A DNA stretch of 43,607 nucleotides from Bdellovibrionales bacterium (GTDB lineage: Bacteria; Bdellovibrionota; Bdellovibrionia; Bdellovibrionales; JAMPXM01): NCBI GenBank assembly GCA_005808505.1, contig SYLX01000042.1:1-43607 (forward strand), written 5' to 3'. The position numbers and the translations under genes are program-made. Numbering within the stretch: position 1 is the stretch's first letter; the number at the start of each line of letters is the position of its first letter. A model generated the notes under the pieces. It saw nothing but the letters and a program-made list of their open reading frames with translations. It had not been told where the DNA came from and did no database searches. Shown here piece by piece: positions 31,277-41,855 of the stretch.

Positions 31277-32980
31277 ATGCAAAATACGGCGGCTAAAGAC
31301 TCGAAAAACAATCAGAATTCGAAATCAGCAAACCCGGCTCCGGCCACAAACTTCCTGCAGCAAATCATCGAGCAGGATCGTGCCGCAAACAAATACGGCG
31401 GTCGCGTCGTAACGCGTTTCCCTCCCGAGCCCAACGGTTACTTGCACATTGGTCACTCAAAATCCATCTGCTTGAACTTCGGCCTTGCGCAAGAGTTCGG
31501 TGGAAAATGCCATCTTCGTTTCGACGATACCAATCCCGAAACCGAAGACACCGAATACGTAGAATCGATCATGGAAGACGTGCGCTGGCTCGGCTTCGAC
31601 TGGGGAAAAGACCTCTACTACGCATCGGACTACTTCGAGCAGCTTTATCAAAATGCGGAAGAGCTCATCAAAGCCGGCAAGGCTTACGTTTGCCCGCTGA
31701 ACGAAGAACAGCTTCGCGAGTACCGCGGAGATTTCACAACGCCCGGAAAAGATTCTCCTGGTCGCAACCGCACCGTTGAAGAAAACCTCGATCTCTTCCG
31801 CCGGATGCGCGCAGGAGAATTCGAAGAAGGCTCGTGCACCCTTCGAGCGAAGATCGACATGAAGTCGCCCAACATGAACATGCGCGATCCCCTGCTCTAC
31901 CGGATCAAAAAGGTAAATCACCATCGCACGGGCGATAAGTGGTGCATCTATCCGATGTATGACTACGCTCACCCCTTGAGCGACGCGATTGAAAACATCA
32001 CGCACTCAATCTGCACGCTGGAGTTTCAAGACCATCGCCCCTTCTACGATTGGACGGTCGAGAACGCGAAGTTCGAAGGCGAACCGCACCAGTACGAGTT
32101 TGCGCGCTTAAATCTTTCATATCTCGTCATGAGCAAACGTAAGCTCTTGCAAATGGTGAAAGAAGGACTCGTAAGCGGATGGGATGATCCTCGCATGCCG
32201 ACGATTTCGGGCATCCGCCGCCGTGGGTACACGCCGGCTTCGATCCGCAACTTCGCAAAACGCATTGGCGTTGCGAAAGCCGAAAGCATCATCGACATCG
32301 AAATTCTCGAAGGCTGCGTGAAAGAAGATTTAGACCTCGTCGCGCACCGAGCGATGGCGGTTCTGGATCCCGTGAAGCTTGTGATCGAGAACTATCCCGA
32401 CGGCAAAACGGAAGAGCTGCACGCCCCCGTGCACCCGAAGAAACCAGAACTCGGCGAACGCAAATTTACGTTCACGAAAGAAGTTTGGATCGACCGCAAA
32501 GACTTCATGGAGAATCCTCCAGCTGACTTCCACCGTTTAAAGCCCGGAGGACGCGTTCGTCTTCGCAACGCGTACGTCGTGACTTGCAAAGAGGTCATTA
32601 AAGATGCGCACGGACACGTGACGGAACTCCGTTGCGAGTACGATCCGGTGACTCTTGGCGGAAAACCCACCGCTGACGGAGTGAAAGTAAAAGGCATTAT
32701 TCACTGGGTTTCGGTCACGCACAGCTTCGAAGCTGAAGTCCGTCTCTACGGCCGTCTCTTTAACGTTGCAAATCCCGATGTGGCGCCTGAAGGCAAAGAC
32801 TTTAAAGCGAACCTTAACCCGAACTCTCTGACCGTGCTAAAGAACGCGAAACTCGAGCCGAGCTTGAAGAACGCAAATCTCGAGACGCGCTACCAGTTTG
32901 AACGGACGGGCTACTTCTGTTTAGACAGCAAAGACTCCAAGCCAGGCGCTCTTGTTTTCAACATGATCGTCGATCTGTAA
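31277..32980 (+). CDS. glnS: Glutamine--tRNA ligase
   Basis: The 567-residue enzyme charges tRNA-Gln with glutamine in the cytoplasm. It has the class I signature HIGH at 57-60 ([10 protein letters not shown]) after FPPEPN, the KMSKS-like loop VMSKRK at 284-289, and the GlnRS-type anticodon-binding beta-barrels in the C-terminal 200 residues ([25 protein letters not shown]). The length is close to E. coli GlnS (554) with an extra N-terminal Asn/Ser/Ala-rich stretch of about 20 residues. AAGAGGG precedes the ATG. A terminator follows. Its presence suggests that Gln-tRNA is made directly rather than only by amidation. Confidence 0.97.
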   Translation: MQNTAAKDSKNNQNSKSANPAPATNFLQQIIEQDRAANKYGGRVVTRFPPEPNGYLHIGHSKSICLNFGLAQEFGGKCHLRFDDTNPETEDTEYVESIMEDVRWLGFDWGKDLYYASDYFEQLYQNAEELIKAGKAYVCPLNEEQLREYRGDFTTPGKDSPGRNRTVEENLDLFRRMRAGEFEEGSCTLRAKIDMKSPNMNMRDPLLYRIKKVNHHRTGDKWCIYPMYDYAHPLSDAIENITHSICTLEFQDHRPFYDWTVENAKFEGEPHQYEFARLNLSYLVMSKRKLLQMVKEGLVSGWDDPRMPTISGIRRRGYTPASIRNFAKRIGVAKAESIIDIEILEGCVKEDLDLVAHRAMAVLDPVKLVIENYPDGKTEELHAPVHPKKPELGERKFTFTKEVWIDRKDFMENPPADFHRLKPGGRVRLRNAYVVTCKEVIKDAHGHVTELRCEYDPVTLGGKPTADGVKVKGIIHWVSVTHSFEAEVRLYGRLFNVANPDVAPEGKDFKANLNPNSLTVLKNAKLEPSLKNANLETRYQFERTGYFCLDSKDSKPGALVFNMIVDL

Positions 32981-32989
32981 GCTTCTCGT

Positions 32990-33027
32990 TGGAGCCGCGA
33001 TTTCCGTGAACGCGGCTCCAGTTCTGT
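32990..33027 (+). terminator. Rho-independent terminator after glnS
   Basis: TGGAGCCGCG (32990-32999) and CGCGGCTCCA (33011-33020) form a perfect 10-bp GC-rich stem with an 11-base loop, followed by GTTCTGTTTTT. It begins 10 bases after the glnS stop. Confidence 0.88.
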
Positions 33028-33459
33028 TTTTCAACAGATTTTCCAGACCCACCCTTCGTCGCGTTTTTGATCGCCGCAAAAAGTCTTGATCGAGCCTCTG
33101 CTCTCTTCATTTCTTTTCAAATACCAATCTTGAATTGCGAATTATGGCCGTGCCAACTCGAACTGCAATCAGGCGATCTTAGACTCTGTTAGTGGCCTCC
33201 ATTCAAGAGTTTAGCTGCCGCTAGTCGGCACATCGGGATGACCGGATATCCGCATCCGGAGAAGCTTTCCAAAAGATCTAGAGAATCTATTTAGTCCTGA
33301 AACGTGCCCCGCGACGAGACAACTCCCGCACATTTCGCGATCCCGTAAACTGCTCTGTTCTAAAGCAAAAGCTAACGAATTTAGTTCAGGATCCGATGAG
33401 TCAAACAAGTGTTCCAAGAACACCCAACAGCCTCTGTTTAGCGATTACGGAGTAGATGA
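33028..33459. other. Non-coding region before the chemotaxis operon
   Basis: These 430 bases contain stops in all frames at short intervals, apart from one unconvincing minus-strand frame. A sigma-28-like promoter lies near the right end (33373-33399). A short palindrome CGGATATCCG occurs near 33242. I see no RNA gene. Confidence 0.5.
33373..33399 (+). promoter_or_regulatory. Sigma-28-like promoter of the MCP-CheR-CheD-CheW operon
   Basis: TAAC (33373-33376), a 15-base spacer and TCCGATGA (33392-33399) match TAAA-N15-GCCGATAA at 9 of 12 positions. The transcript would start about 55 bases before the ATG at 33460. The -10 octamer and spacing are the same as before the MCP-CheW operon. Confidence 0.5.
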
Positions 33460-35541
33460 ATGCAGACTGCGCGTAAAGTCCAAGAGCCCACGAATTCTCC
33501 CGCATCCGAAATGGAAAATCTCAAATCAACTTACTCGGCACTCAGCCGCGTGCAAGCCATCATCGAGTTTGATCTCGAGGGCAATATCCTCTTCGCGAAC
33601 GAGAATTTCTTAAAGGCCATCGGCTACGAACTGGGCGAGATCCAGGGCTACCATCACCGTATGTTCTGCGAACCTGAATACGCTAACAGCTTCCAATACA
33701 GAAAGTTTTGGGAAAAGTTGGCCCGCGGAGAATTTGAAGCCGGTGAGTTCAAACGCGTGAGCAAATCCGGAAAAGAAATCTGGATCAATGCTTCTTACAA
33801 TCCGATCTTCGATAGCGAAGGCAAGCCTTACAAGATCGTAAAGTTTGCGACGGACATCACGCAGCAAAAGCTTCAGAACGCCGACTTCCAAGGGAAAGTA
33901 AACGCGATCTCCAAGTCTCAAGCGGTCATCGAATTCAACTTAGACGGCACGATTCTCTCCGCAAACGAAAATTTCCTCGCGACTCTTGGCTACAATATCG
34001 ACGAGGTTAAGACTCGCCACCACCGCATGTTCTGCCCGCCGGACTACGCGAATTCCGAATCTTACAGAAGCTTTTGGCAAACGTTGAATGCCGGCCAATT
34101 CATTGCCGGTGAGTTCAAACGCGTCAGCCGCGATGGCCGAGAGATCTGGATCAGCGCCTCTTACAATCCGATCTTCGATATGAACGGCCGTGTCTTCAAA
34201 ATCGTGAAGTTTGCAACCGACATCACGAAACAGAAGCTCCAGAACGCGGAGTACGAAGGCAAAGTCAACGCGATCTCCAAAGCGCAAGCGGTGATCGAGT
34301 TCAACTTAGATGGCACAATTCTCCAGGCTAACGAAAACTTCCTTGCGACTCTTGGTTACTCGCTGGAAGAAATTAAAGGCCGGCATCATCGTATGTTCTG
34401 CGAGCCAGAAACTGCACAAAGCTCTCAGTACCAAGAATTTTGGTCTCGCTTAAATGCAGGACTCTTCGATACAGGCCGCTACAAGCGAGTTGGTAAAGGT
34501 GGCCGCACGATCTGGATCCAAGCTACGTACAACCCGATCCTCGACATGAACAACAAACCTTACAAGGTTGTTAAGTTCGCCACCGACATCACGAAGCAAG
34601 TGGAACTCGAAGAGCGCACGAAAAGCAGAGCTCAAGAAGACCAGCGTAAAGTTGACGAACTCTTGGCGATCGTGGGTAAGGCATCGGCCGGCGATCTCAC
34701 TTGCCAAATCAAATCGCAAGGAAACGAAGCGATCGATCAACTTGGCAACGGCGTTGCCGCTATGATCGCGGATCTTCGCGGCGTGATCTCGAAAGTTGTA
34801 ATGGCAGTTAATAATCTTTCAGGATCTTCAACGACGATCGCCGAGCGATCCGGTAACGTAGCTACGGGAGCCCAGGCCCTTGGCGCCACCGTCGAGGAGA
34901 TGAATGCCTCGATCGAGTCACTCACCGCCTCAATTAATTCCATCGCACAGAACACGAAGAACGCAAACTCGCTTGCGCAGACGACGCAGAAAGAAGCTGA
35001 CGTCGGTGCCAAAGCCATTTCGAAATCCGTCGAAGCGATGGAGCTGATCAACAAATCTTCTGAAGAGATTAGTGAGATCATCAAAGTCATCAGCGAAATC
35101 GCGAGCCAAACAAACCTTCTTGCCTTCAACGCCGCGATCGAAGCGGCCCGCGCTGGCGAACACGGGCTTGGCTTCTCGGTTGTCGCCGACGAAGTTCGAA
35201 AACTCGCGGAGCGCTCCTCGCAAGCGACGAAGGAAATTTCCAAACTCATCAACGAGTCGGTCAAACGCGTGACGTTGGGAAGCGAAGTTTCACGTCAGGC
35301 CGGCGAAGCGTTCACGAAGATCGTTGGCGGAGTCGAAAAGACCACGCAAGCGATCTCCGAGATCTCGGCTGCCGCCGAGGAGCAACTTGCAGCTGCGCGC
35401 GAGGTTTCCGTAGCGATTCAGAATATCGCCGAAGAGACTGAGAAGTCTGCGGTGGCTTCCGAAAGCATCGCTAACTCGATTCAAGACCTCATGAAAGAAT
35501 CAACGGATCTCACTAAGATGGTCTCGCGGTTCCATGTCTAA
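33460..35541 (+). CDS. Soluble methyl-accepting chemotaxis protein with three PAS domains
   Basis: The 693-residue receptor has no membrane helix. Three PAS domains repeat with a 122-residue period (about 30-137, 152-259, 274-381), each with IEFxLxGxILxANENFL, HHRMFC and [15 protein letters not shown] signatures; the second and third are most alike. A HAMP-like segment (about 402-450) leads into the signalling hairpin, with tip [20 protein letters not shown] then [20 protein letters not shown]. This tip differs from that of the two membrane MCPs in the window, so it may belong to a different array. PAS domains suggest sensing of redox state, oxygen or a small molecule inside the cell. ACGGAGTAG precedes the ATG. 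Its stop overlaps CheR by 8 bases. Confidence 0.95.
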   Translation: MQTARKVQEPTNSPASEMENLKSTYSALSRVQAIIEFDLEGNILFANENFLKAIGYELGEIQGYHHRMFCEPEYANSFQYRKFWEKLARGEFEAGEFKRVSKSGKEIWINASYNPIFDSEGKPYKIVKFATDITQQKLQNADFQGKVNAISKSQAVIEFNLDGTILSANENFLATLGYNIDEVKTRHHRMFCPPDYANSESYRSFWQTLNAGQFIAGEFKRVSRDGREIWISASYNPIFDMNGRVFKIVKFATDITKQKLQNAEYEGKVNAISKAQAVIEFNLDGTILQANENFLATLGYSLEEIKGRHHRMFCEPETAQSSQYQEFWSRLNAGLFDTGRYKRVGKGGRTIWIQATYNPILDMNNKPYKVVKFATDITKQVELEERTKSRAQEDQRKVDELLAIVGKASAGDLTCQIKSQGNEAIDQLGNGVAAMIADLRGVISKVVMAVNNLSGSSTTIAERSGNVATGAQALGATVEEMNASIESLTASINSIAQNTKNANSLAQTTQKEADVGAKAISKSVEAMELINKSSEEISEIIKVISEIASQTNLLAFNAAIEAARAGEHGLGFSVVADEVRKLAERSSQATKEISKLINESVKRVTLGSEVSRQAGEAFTKIVGGVEKTTQAISEISAAAEEQLAAAREVSVAIQNIAEETEKSAVASESIANSIQDLMKESTDLTKMVSRFHV

Positions 35542-36364
35542 GCTTGGCGCGCCAGAAGACACTCTCGGAAAAGACGAGCTGAACCGATTGATCGATCTCG
35601 TCTATAAGCACACCGGGATCTCGATGACAGAAAAGAAGTCGACCCTTTTACAAGGTCGACTTCGTTCGCGCCTTCGGGAACTCGGGCTAGCTCGTTATGA
35701 CGACTACATCAGCTACCTTCAATCGCATCCCGACGAGACCCAAGAATTCGTCAACCGGGTGACGACGAACGAGACTTACTTCTTCCGGACGCCGCGAATT
35801 TGGGAGTATCTTTCGCAAGATCTGATTCCCACCTGGATCCGCACAAATCCCGGCAAGGCCCTTCAAATTTGGTCGGCCGCTTCATCGACGGGGGAAGAGG
35901 CTTACACGCTCGCGATGACTTGTTTTGATCAAAAAAAGAAAACGCCCGGATTCGACTTTCAGATTGCCGCTTCGGACATCTCCACCGAAGTTTTGGCCGC
36001 CGCCGAAAGCGGACGGTACACGGGACGCTCTCTCGAAATGCTCAAGAAAAACCAACCGTCCCATTTCAAGCGCTACTTCAGCCCTACCGGCGACACGGCA
36101 CAGATTCTCCCCGAGGTTCGAGCTAAGATTACATTTGGTCCGCATAACCTCTATCAAGCGCCGAAGAGGCCGGGCCTTTATCATCTGGTTCTTTTGAGAA
36201 ACGTGCTGATTTACTTCACGGAAGAAGATCAGATCAAAGTTCTTAAAAATATTGCGCAAGCCCTCGTGCCGAACGGCATCCTGATCGTCGGCGAATCGGA
36301 CTCACTTTCCCGCCTGAAGACTGACTTTCAATACGTAGCTCCGTTGATTTATCGAAAAGGGTGA
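35534..36364 (+). CDS. cheR: CheR chemotaxis receptor methyltransferase
   Basis: The 276-residue protein has the CheR N-terminal helical domain ([33 protein letters not shown] in pattern), the signature [14 protein letters not shown], and the SAM-binding segment [18 protein letters not shown]. It transfers methyl groups from SAM to glutamates of receptors for adaptation. The family's FRNVLIYF segment reads [12 protein letters not shown] here. It overlaps the upstream MCP gene by 8 bases and is followed by CheD, so the receptor and its modifying enzymes are made together. The opposing methylesterase CheB is absent from the window. Confidence 0.96.
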   Translation: MSKLGAPEDTLGKDELNRLIDLVYKHTGISMTEKKSTLLQGRLRSRLRELGLARYDDYISYLQSHPDETQEFVNRVTTNETYFFRTPRIWEYLSQDLIPTWIRTNPGKALQIWSAASSTGEEAYTLAMTCFDQKKKTPGFDFQIAASDISTEVLAAAESGRYTGRSLEMLKKNQPSHFKRYFSPTGDTAQILPEVRAKITFGPHNLYQAPKRPGLYHLVLLRNVLIYFTEEDQIKVLKNIAQALVPNGILIVGESDSLSRLKTDFQYVAPLIYRKG

Positions 36365-36368
36365 TCAG

Positions 36369-36860
36369 ATGGCAGCCACGAACTCTCCAATCATTCACGT
36401 GAATATCGGGCAGGTAAAAGCTGGCCGGGCTCCCAACTTGCTGAAAGCAACGCTTGGTTCTTGCGTGGGAATCGGATTTTTGTGGCCCGAAAAGCGTCTC
36501 TGCGGGCTCGCCCACTGCTTGCTGCCAGACGCGCCGAAAGCGAGTTTCGAGCTCAGTGCCAAATACGTGAGCCAGGCAGTTCCCTCGCTCCTGAGACTTC
36601 TGCGAATCCGCGAAGGTGATTTGCGCGAGATCCAAGTGATTCTTGCTGGGGGAAGCCTTATGAACAAAGAGGCAAAAAGTGCAGCGACCTCGGCTATTGG
36701 TGATCTCAATGCCGCCGCCGCCAAAAAGTATATCGCCGATGGAGGTCTCACCGTCGCGTACGCTGAATTCGGCGGTCTTCGCGGGAGACACTTCACCATT
36801 GATTGTTCCAATTTTACCTACGACATCAGCTTCATCGATAAACCGGGTACAGAGCTATGA
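36369..36860 (+). CDS. cheD: CheD receptor glutamine deamidase
   Basis: The 163-residue protein carries the CheD catalytic Cys and His in LGSCVGIGFL (C32) and LAHCLLP (H49). LAGGSLMNKEAK and GGLRGRHFTIDC are other family-like segments. CheD converts receptor glutamines to glutamates to make methylation sites, and in some species binds CheC or CheY-P. AAAGGG lies eight bases before the ATG. The stop overlaps the ATG of the triple-CheW gene (ATGA). Position between CheR and a CheW-like gene supports a role in adaptation of the upstream PAS receptor. Confidence 0.95.
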   Translation: MAATNSPIIHVNIGQVKAGRAPNLLKATLGSCVGIGFLWPEKRLCGLAHCLLPDAPKASFELSAKYVSQAVPSLLRLLRIREGDLREIQVILAGGSLMNKEAKSAATSAIGDLNAAAAKKYIADGGLTVAYAEFGGLRGRHFTIDCSNFTYDISFIDKPGTEL

Positions 36861-38407
36861 ACACTTCTCCGACCCCCGTCGTAACCAGTGGTAAGACTCG
36901 TCGCGATGTTTACGGCTCGTTCTTTGTCGACGGGATTGAACTCGTTCTCCCCGTGTCAGACATTCAGGAAGTCGTTAATTATCCGGAGAGAATGATCTCG
37001 GTCCCGTTAGCGCCGGACCTACTCGACGGCATCTTCAACTTGCGCGGAATGATCATCCCGGTCCTAAGCTTGCGCAAACTGCTCAACCTCCGACCCGAGG
37101 CACCAACGGCCACGAGCAAAGTAGCGATTGTTCATTTTCAAGGTGCGCGCGTTGGACTGATTTTTGATAGCACAAGCGAAGTCATCGCTACGGCACCTGA
37201 CCAAGTCATTCCGTTTCAGAAAACGGAGAGCGACTCTCACGGTGTTATTCGGGGCGCCTTGAGACTCAAAGATGGTGAACGGATCATTCAGATTCTTGAT
37301 CCGTCCTCTTTGATCAAGATCAAAAATATTCCTCAGGTGCTCGAGCACTTGAAACAAAACGCCCAGCTTGCTGCGAAGAGATCAAGTGCGAGTCGCAAAC
37401 AGGCGATCTCCTTCCGCGCGGGACGCACGAAGTTTGCATTCGAAATCGGGGCGATCAACGAGATCATTCGACTGCCCGAGATCAAATCTTCGTGCCTGGA
37501 CGCCGCTTCTTGCATCGGGATGTTTACCCTGCGCGGAAACGTAATCCCCGTGATTGATTTCGCGAAGTTTTTGGGGATAGACGAAGCTAACCCCTCACAT
37601 CAGCAAAATTCAGCTGACGACGAGCGAAGAATTCTGATCACGCAAGCAGGCCAACATAGCATTGGCCTCTTGATCACGGCGGTCGATAGCATTTTATCAT
37701 TCATCAAAGACGACGTTCATCCAATTCCACTTTTCAGCGATCAGAGATCACAGCTTTTCTCCGGCATGCTCATGAAAGAAAATTGCGATGACGTCATTCT
37801 GCTGAATCAGAATGGCTTATTGACGAGCGCGGAGATTCACGAACTTACAAAGGGCCACAGCCAACTTTACAGTTCGGCTCACGCGACACAAACCGCCGCG
37901 ACGAAGAAAAATTCGCGCGAGCGAAACGTTTACCTCAACTTCCGACTGGATCACTCGTTCTCGGTTTCGATCAAATCGATCAACGAGATCATCACCTACC
38001 CAACAAATGTTATGACTCCTCCCGGACTCCCCGCTCACGTTCGCGGGGTCGCGAACTTGCGCCAGTCCGTCGTGACGATCGTGGACTTACGAATCCTTTT
38101 CGATCTCAAGCCGGCACCGCGTTCAAAGGATGAAACAAATGCTGAGGCGACAAAGGAAGAAAAGATCCTCGTCATTCGCAGAGGAACTTCGCATATCGGA
38201 TTCGTCGTCGATGCGGTTGAAGACATCGCTTCGATCAACGAAGCTCAACAAACCAATCTCTCCACGAGCTTGATAGCGGCGTCGGCCTCCAACGCGCATA
38301 AATTCGTAAGAGAAATTGTGACCAGCAAAGAGCTTTCCGGACAATCGCGACAGTTCATGATCGTGGATATCGACGAGATCCTCCAACGCCTGGACGCCGC
38401 TGCTTAA
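36857..38407 (+). CDS. Protein with three tandem CheW domains
   Basis: The 516-residue protein has three CheW-type domains at about 15-165, 180-335 and 352-512. Domain 1 has FFVDGIELVLPVSDIQEVV and FNLRGMIIPVLSLRKLL; domain 2 has FRAGRTKFAFEIGAINEII and FTLRGNVIPVIDFAKFLG; domain 3 has LNFRLDHSFSVSIKSINEII and ANLRQSVVTIVDLRILFD. In domain 3 the conserved LRG is LRQ. A single chain with three coupling domains could bridge several receptors or kinases within an array and may set array geometry. Such multi-CheW proteins are known but less common than single CheW. It is the last gene of an operon with MCP, CheR and CheD and without CheA. Confidence 0.93.
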   Translation: MNTSPTPVVTSGKTRRDVYGSFFVDGIELVLPVSDIQEVVNYPERMISVPLAPDLLDGIFNLRGMIIPVLSLRKLLNLRPEAPTATSKVAIVHFQGARVGLIFDSTSEVIATAPDQVIPFQKTESDSHGVIRGALRLKDGERIIQILDPSSLIKIKNIPQVLEHLKQNAQLAAKRSSASRKQAISFRAGRTKFAFEIGAINEIIRLPEIKSSCLDAASCIGMFTLRGNVIPVIDFAKFLGIDEANPSHQQNSADDERRILITQAGQHSIGLLITAVDSILSFIKDDVHPIPLFSDQRSQLFSGMLMKENCDDVILLNQNGLLTSAEIHELTKGHSQLYSSAHATQTAATKKNSRERNVYLNFRLDHSFSVSIKSINEIITYPTNVMTPPGLPAHVRGVANLRQSVVTIVDLRILFDLKPAPRSKDETNAEATKEEKILVIRRGTSHIGFVVDAVEDIASINEAQQTNLSTSLIAASASNAHKFVREIVTSKELSGQSRQFMIVDIDEILQRLDAAA

Positions 38408-38618
38408 GCTCTGCACATTCCCAAGATTGTGACGTAAAGCCACGCTTCGTTCCGAGGTAGTAGGCTTGCGCGGACTTCACCTATTTCTTACTTTCGAGCC
38501 CGGACTGTGATTAAACTGAGACCCATTTGTCGATCGCTAGGCTTAGCTATGGGCTTGACGAACGCTCGTTTGCATCCCGCAGCCCCCGTAGCCATTGGAC
38601 TCAGTTTTTGTGAACACA

Positions 38619-41600
38619 ATGAGCACTTCGAGAGTAGAAATTCTGATCGTCGATGATCGCCCAGAAAACCTTTTGGCGCTCGAAGCGGTCTTTAGTTCAA
38701 CCGACTACCGGCTGATCCGTGCTTACTCCGGCCGCGACGCTTTTGAAGCTTGCGAAGTTTCAGAATTCGCCGCCATCATCCTGGACATTCAGATGCCCGG
38801 AATGGATGGCTTCGAAGCCGCTCAGAAAATTCGTCGGTCAGGTAGAAACAAAAAAACGCCGATTCTTTTTCTTACGGCAAATGATCGAGATGATTTTGTC
38901 GAGAAAGCCTACCGTGTCGGCGCCGTCGACTATCTCACTAAGCCCCTCAATGAACTGGCGCTTAAGACGAAGATCGCTTTCTTTGCGGAACTCTTCCAAC
39001 ATCGCGGAGAGGAAAGTCGCAGGCAGAGCGAGCGCCTCTTTGAAAAAATGGCCGATTCAGCGCCAGTCCTCGTGTGGATGACCGGCATCGATAAAGGTTG
39101 CTCGTGGTTCAATAAAGGTTGGGTCGAGTGGACAGGGCGTCGCCTGGAACAAGAACTCGGCGATGGGTGGGCTCAAGGTGTTCATCCTGACGATCGAGAA
39201 CGCTGTTTGAAAACGTTTAACGAAAACTTCGATCGGCGCCGTGAGTTCTACATGGAATACCGCCTTCGGCACCGCTCAGGCGAATACCGTTGGGTTTCAG
39301 ACCGCGGTGTCCCCTCTTATTCAGCCGAAGGTGAATTCGAAGGTTACATCGGCGGCTGCATGGACATCCATGAACAGCAGGCGGCCCAGGAGCAACTGGC
39401 TCGCAATGAAGCCAAGTACCGCAGCCTTTTCGAGAACATGGCCGAGGAAGTCCATTTTTGGCATCTCGTTCGGGATGAACATGGCAACGTGCAGACATGG
39501 CGGCTGCTCGACGCGAACAGCCCGGCATTGAAAACATGGAATCAGTCTCTTGACCAAGTCGTTGGCCGCACCACCGATGAAATTTTCGGTGCCGGCTCTA
39601 CGGCTCACTACATGCCTATCGTGAAGCGGATTCTCCAAACCGGCGAGCCGCACGTTTACGAAGATTATTTCCCGAAGCTTGATCGTTACTTCCGATTTAC
39701 CAGCATTCCCGTTGGCGAGTGTTTTTTCACGACCGGGGCCGACATCACGGAAATCAAAAAAGCCGAGATGCAACTACGCGAGAGTGAAGCGCGCTTCCGG
39801 CAGCTTGCCGACTCGATCCCCCAACTTGCGTGGACCGCAAACGCGGAAGGCGTTACCGAGTACGTAAACGCCCAATGGATCAATTTCACCGGTACCACGG
39901 CTGATCAAGTGGTCGATGCTTTTACCAAAGACCTCGTGCATCCCGATGATCGAGAATCGCTCGGCGTGAGTTGGTTGAGCGCGATGAAGAGTAGCGTTGA
40001 ATTCTCTGTTGAGTTCCGTCTCAGAAATGCGAAGTCGGGTCAGTACGAATGGTTCTTAACTCGCGGTATTCCTCTCAAAGACGCCGACGGTCAAGTCGTG
40101 AAATGGTTCGGAACGAATACGAACATCCAAGAACACCGAAAAGTTCTCGATGAGCTTGAGCGAAGTAAGGATCGTCTCACGATCGCGACGACCGCTGCGG
40201 AAATCGGCATTTGGGATTGGGATGTCGTTAGCGGCCTTGTCGCCAATTCGTCGATACAAAGACGAATTTTCGATTACGAACCGAGTAGTGAGCATGTGCC
40301 CTACCAAACGGTGGTAGATCGCATTCTCCCCGAAGACCGACCGATGGTTGAGAGAAAACTTCGTGATGCCATTGAACGCGGCGTCGACTACATCGCTGAG
40401 TTCCGTATCCTCCGGCGTGATAAATCGATCGCTTGGCTTTACGGGCGCGGTCGAGCTGGCTACGATGAAACCGGTCGTCCCGTGCGCGTTTACGGCGTTA
40501 ACGTCGACATCACGGAACGAAAAGTGATCCAAGAGAAACTTGAAGAAGCAAAGCTCGCCGCCGAACGCGCTAGTCACGCGAAAACGGCGTTTTTGACGAA
40601 TATGAGTCACGAGATTCGCACCCCTCTAGGAGCCATCATCGGCTTCTCAGAACTCTTGTCTTCGGCTGTTCCGGTCGATGAAAAGGCCCAAGGATATATC
40701 GAGCGGATCAGCCGAAATTCGGCCCAACTAAGCCGACTGATCGACGAGCTTCTCGACCTCTCGAAGATCGAGGCTAATCGCCTGGAAATCGAAAGAGTTC
40801 CGGTCGATCTTACGGCCGCAATTGAAGATGCCTTCGCGGCGATCGCGCACCGTGCCGCTGAAAAAGGTCTCGAATTTGAGGACCGGCGTTTATCCAATCT
40901 CCCTCGATTCGTTCGTACCGACCCCACCCGCGTGAGGCAGATCTTGATCAACTTGGTCGGTAACGCCGTGAAGTTCACGGAAAAAGGGAAAATCACGATC
41001 GAGACTCGAGTCGTTCACCGCGCAAGCGGACGAGAAGGCGCTCAATCTGGCGGTCAAGTTGACCTTCAGTTTTTAGAGATGCGGGTCACCGACACAGGCA
41101 TCGGGCTTGACGAGATTCAGCAGCGCCAACTCTTTAATCCCTTCACCCAAGCCGATGCTTCAATCACTCGGAAGTATGGCGGCACGGGATTAGGTCTTTC
41201 ACTGTCAAGGCAGCTTGCGCGTCTACTTGGTGGCGACATTGTTCTGGAGAAGAGTGCGCTCGGAAAAGGAACGACATTTAAGTTTACGCTCTCGCTTGCG
41301 CCGATGGAAGAACACGCAAGACACCAAGAAGTCGCAGCGGGTGGAGCCAGCGAGAAGTCAGGGCGCGCCGTTTTAAATGGCAACTTGATTTTGATCGTGG
41401 ACGATTCAACCGACAACCAGGTCTTGGTCAGTCGATTTTTGGATCGCGCCGAAGCCTCTTACGACGTTGCCAACAACGGCGAGGAAGCCGTCGCGATGGC
41501 GAAAAAGCGCAACTACGATTTGATTTTGATGGATCTGCAAATGCCGAAGATGGATGGCTACTCTGCCCATGCAGCTATCCGGGCTCAAGGCTTTCGTAAT

Positions 41601-41786
41601 CCCATCGTTGCGCTCACCGCGCACGCGCTTAAGAGTGAACGCGATCGATGCTACAATGAGGGTTTTACGAGCTATATCACAAAACCCATCAACCCCAAGA
41701 TTCTCGTGCAAACCATCGCGGAGCTGACTCACCAGAATCAAACCGAGAGGCGAGCGGAAGTCCACACGCCTGATGCTGTCAGCTAA
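38619..41786 (+). CDS. Hybrid histidine kinase: receiver, four PAS, kinase, receiver
   Basis: ATG 38619 gives 1055 residues; in-frame GTG and TTG codons lie just upstream, and no ribosome binding site decides between them. The order is receiver (about 5-122, phospho-acceptor D56 in IILDIQMPGMDG), four PAS domains (about 138-255, 263-382, 385-505, 518-635; three with YRW/YEW/IAWLYGRG-type PAC ends), HisKA with H664 (NMSHEIRTPLG), HATPase (LINLVGNAVKFTEKG, DTGIGL, GTGLGLSL) and a second receiver (D972 in LILMDLQMPKMDG). It has no membrane helix. A receiver at each end suggests input from another kinase and an internal phosphorelay. No histidine phosphotransfer protein or output regulator is adjacent, so the target is unknown. 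Confidence 0.94.
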   Translation: MSTSRVEILIVDDRPENLLALEAVFSSTDYRLIRAYSGRDAFEACEVSEFAAIILDIQMPGMDGFEAAQKIRRSGRNKKTPILFLTANDRDDFVEKAYRVGAVDYLTKPLNELALKTKIAFFAELFQHRGEESRRQSERLFEKMADSAPVLVWMTGIDKGCSWFNKGWVEWTGRRLEQELGDGWAQGVHPDDRERCLKTFNENFDRRREFYMEYRLRHRSGEYRWVSDRGVPSYSAEGEFEGYIGGCMDIHEQQAAQEQLARNEAKYRSLFENMAEEVHFWHLVRDEHGNVQTWRLLDANSPALKTWNQSLDQVVGRTTDEIFGAGSTAHYMPIVKRILQTGEPHVYEDYFPKLDRYFRFTSIPVGECFFTTGADITEIKKAEMQLRESEARFRQLADSIPQLAWTANAEGVTEYVNAQWINFTGTTADQVVDAFTKDLVHPDDRESLGVSWLSAMKSSVEFSVEFRLRNAKSGQYEWFLTRGIPLKDADGQVVKWFGTNTNIQEHRKVLDELERSKDRLTIATTAAEIGIWDWDVVSGLVANSSIQRRIFDYEPSSEHVPYQTVVDRILPEDRPMVERKLRDAIERGVDYIAEFRILRRDKSIAWLYGRGRAGYDETGRPVRVYGVNVDITERKVIQEKLEEAKLAAERASHAKTAFLTNMSHEIRTPLGAIIGFSELLSSAVPVDEKAQGYIERISRNSAQLSRLIDELLDLSKIEANRLEIERVPVDLTAAIEDAFAAIAHRAAEKGLEFEDRRLSNLPRFVRTDPTRVRQILINLVGNAVKFTEKGKITIETRVVHRASGREGAQSGGQVDLQFLEMRVTDTGIGLDEIQQRQLFNPFTQADASITRKYGGTGLGLSLSRQLARLLGGDIVLEKSALGKGTTFKFTLSLAPMEEHARHQEVAAGGASEKSGRAVLNGNLILIVDDSTDNQVLVSRFLDRAEASYDVANNGEEAVAMAKKRNYDLILMDLQMPKMDGYSAHAAIRAQGFRNPIVALTAHALKSERDRCYNEGFTSYITKPINPKILVQTIAELTHQNQTERRAEVHTPDAVS

Positions 41787-41855
41787 TTTTGTTTATACTT
41801 AACGGACCCAGCGAAAGCCGCAAAATGCGGAGATTTAAGCTCTAGCGCCTTTTTC

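Noticed and set aside
33211..33423. Minus-strand 70-codon frame between glnS and the chemotaxis operon
   Set aside because: Composition is not protein-like, no ribosome binding site is present, and it overlaps the likely promoter of the operon.
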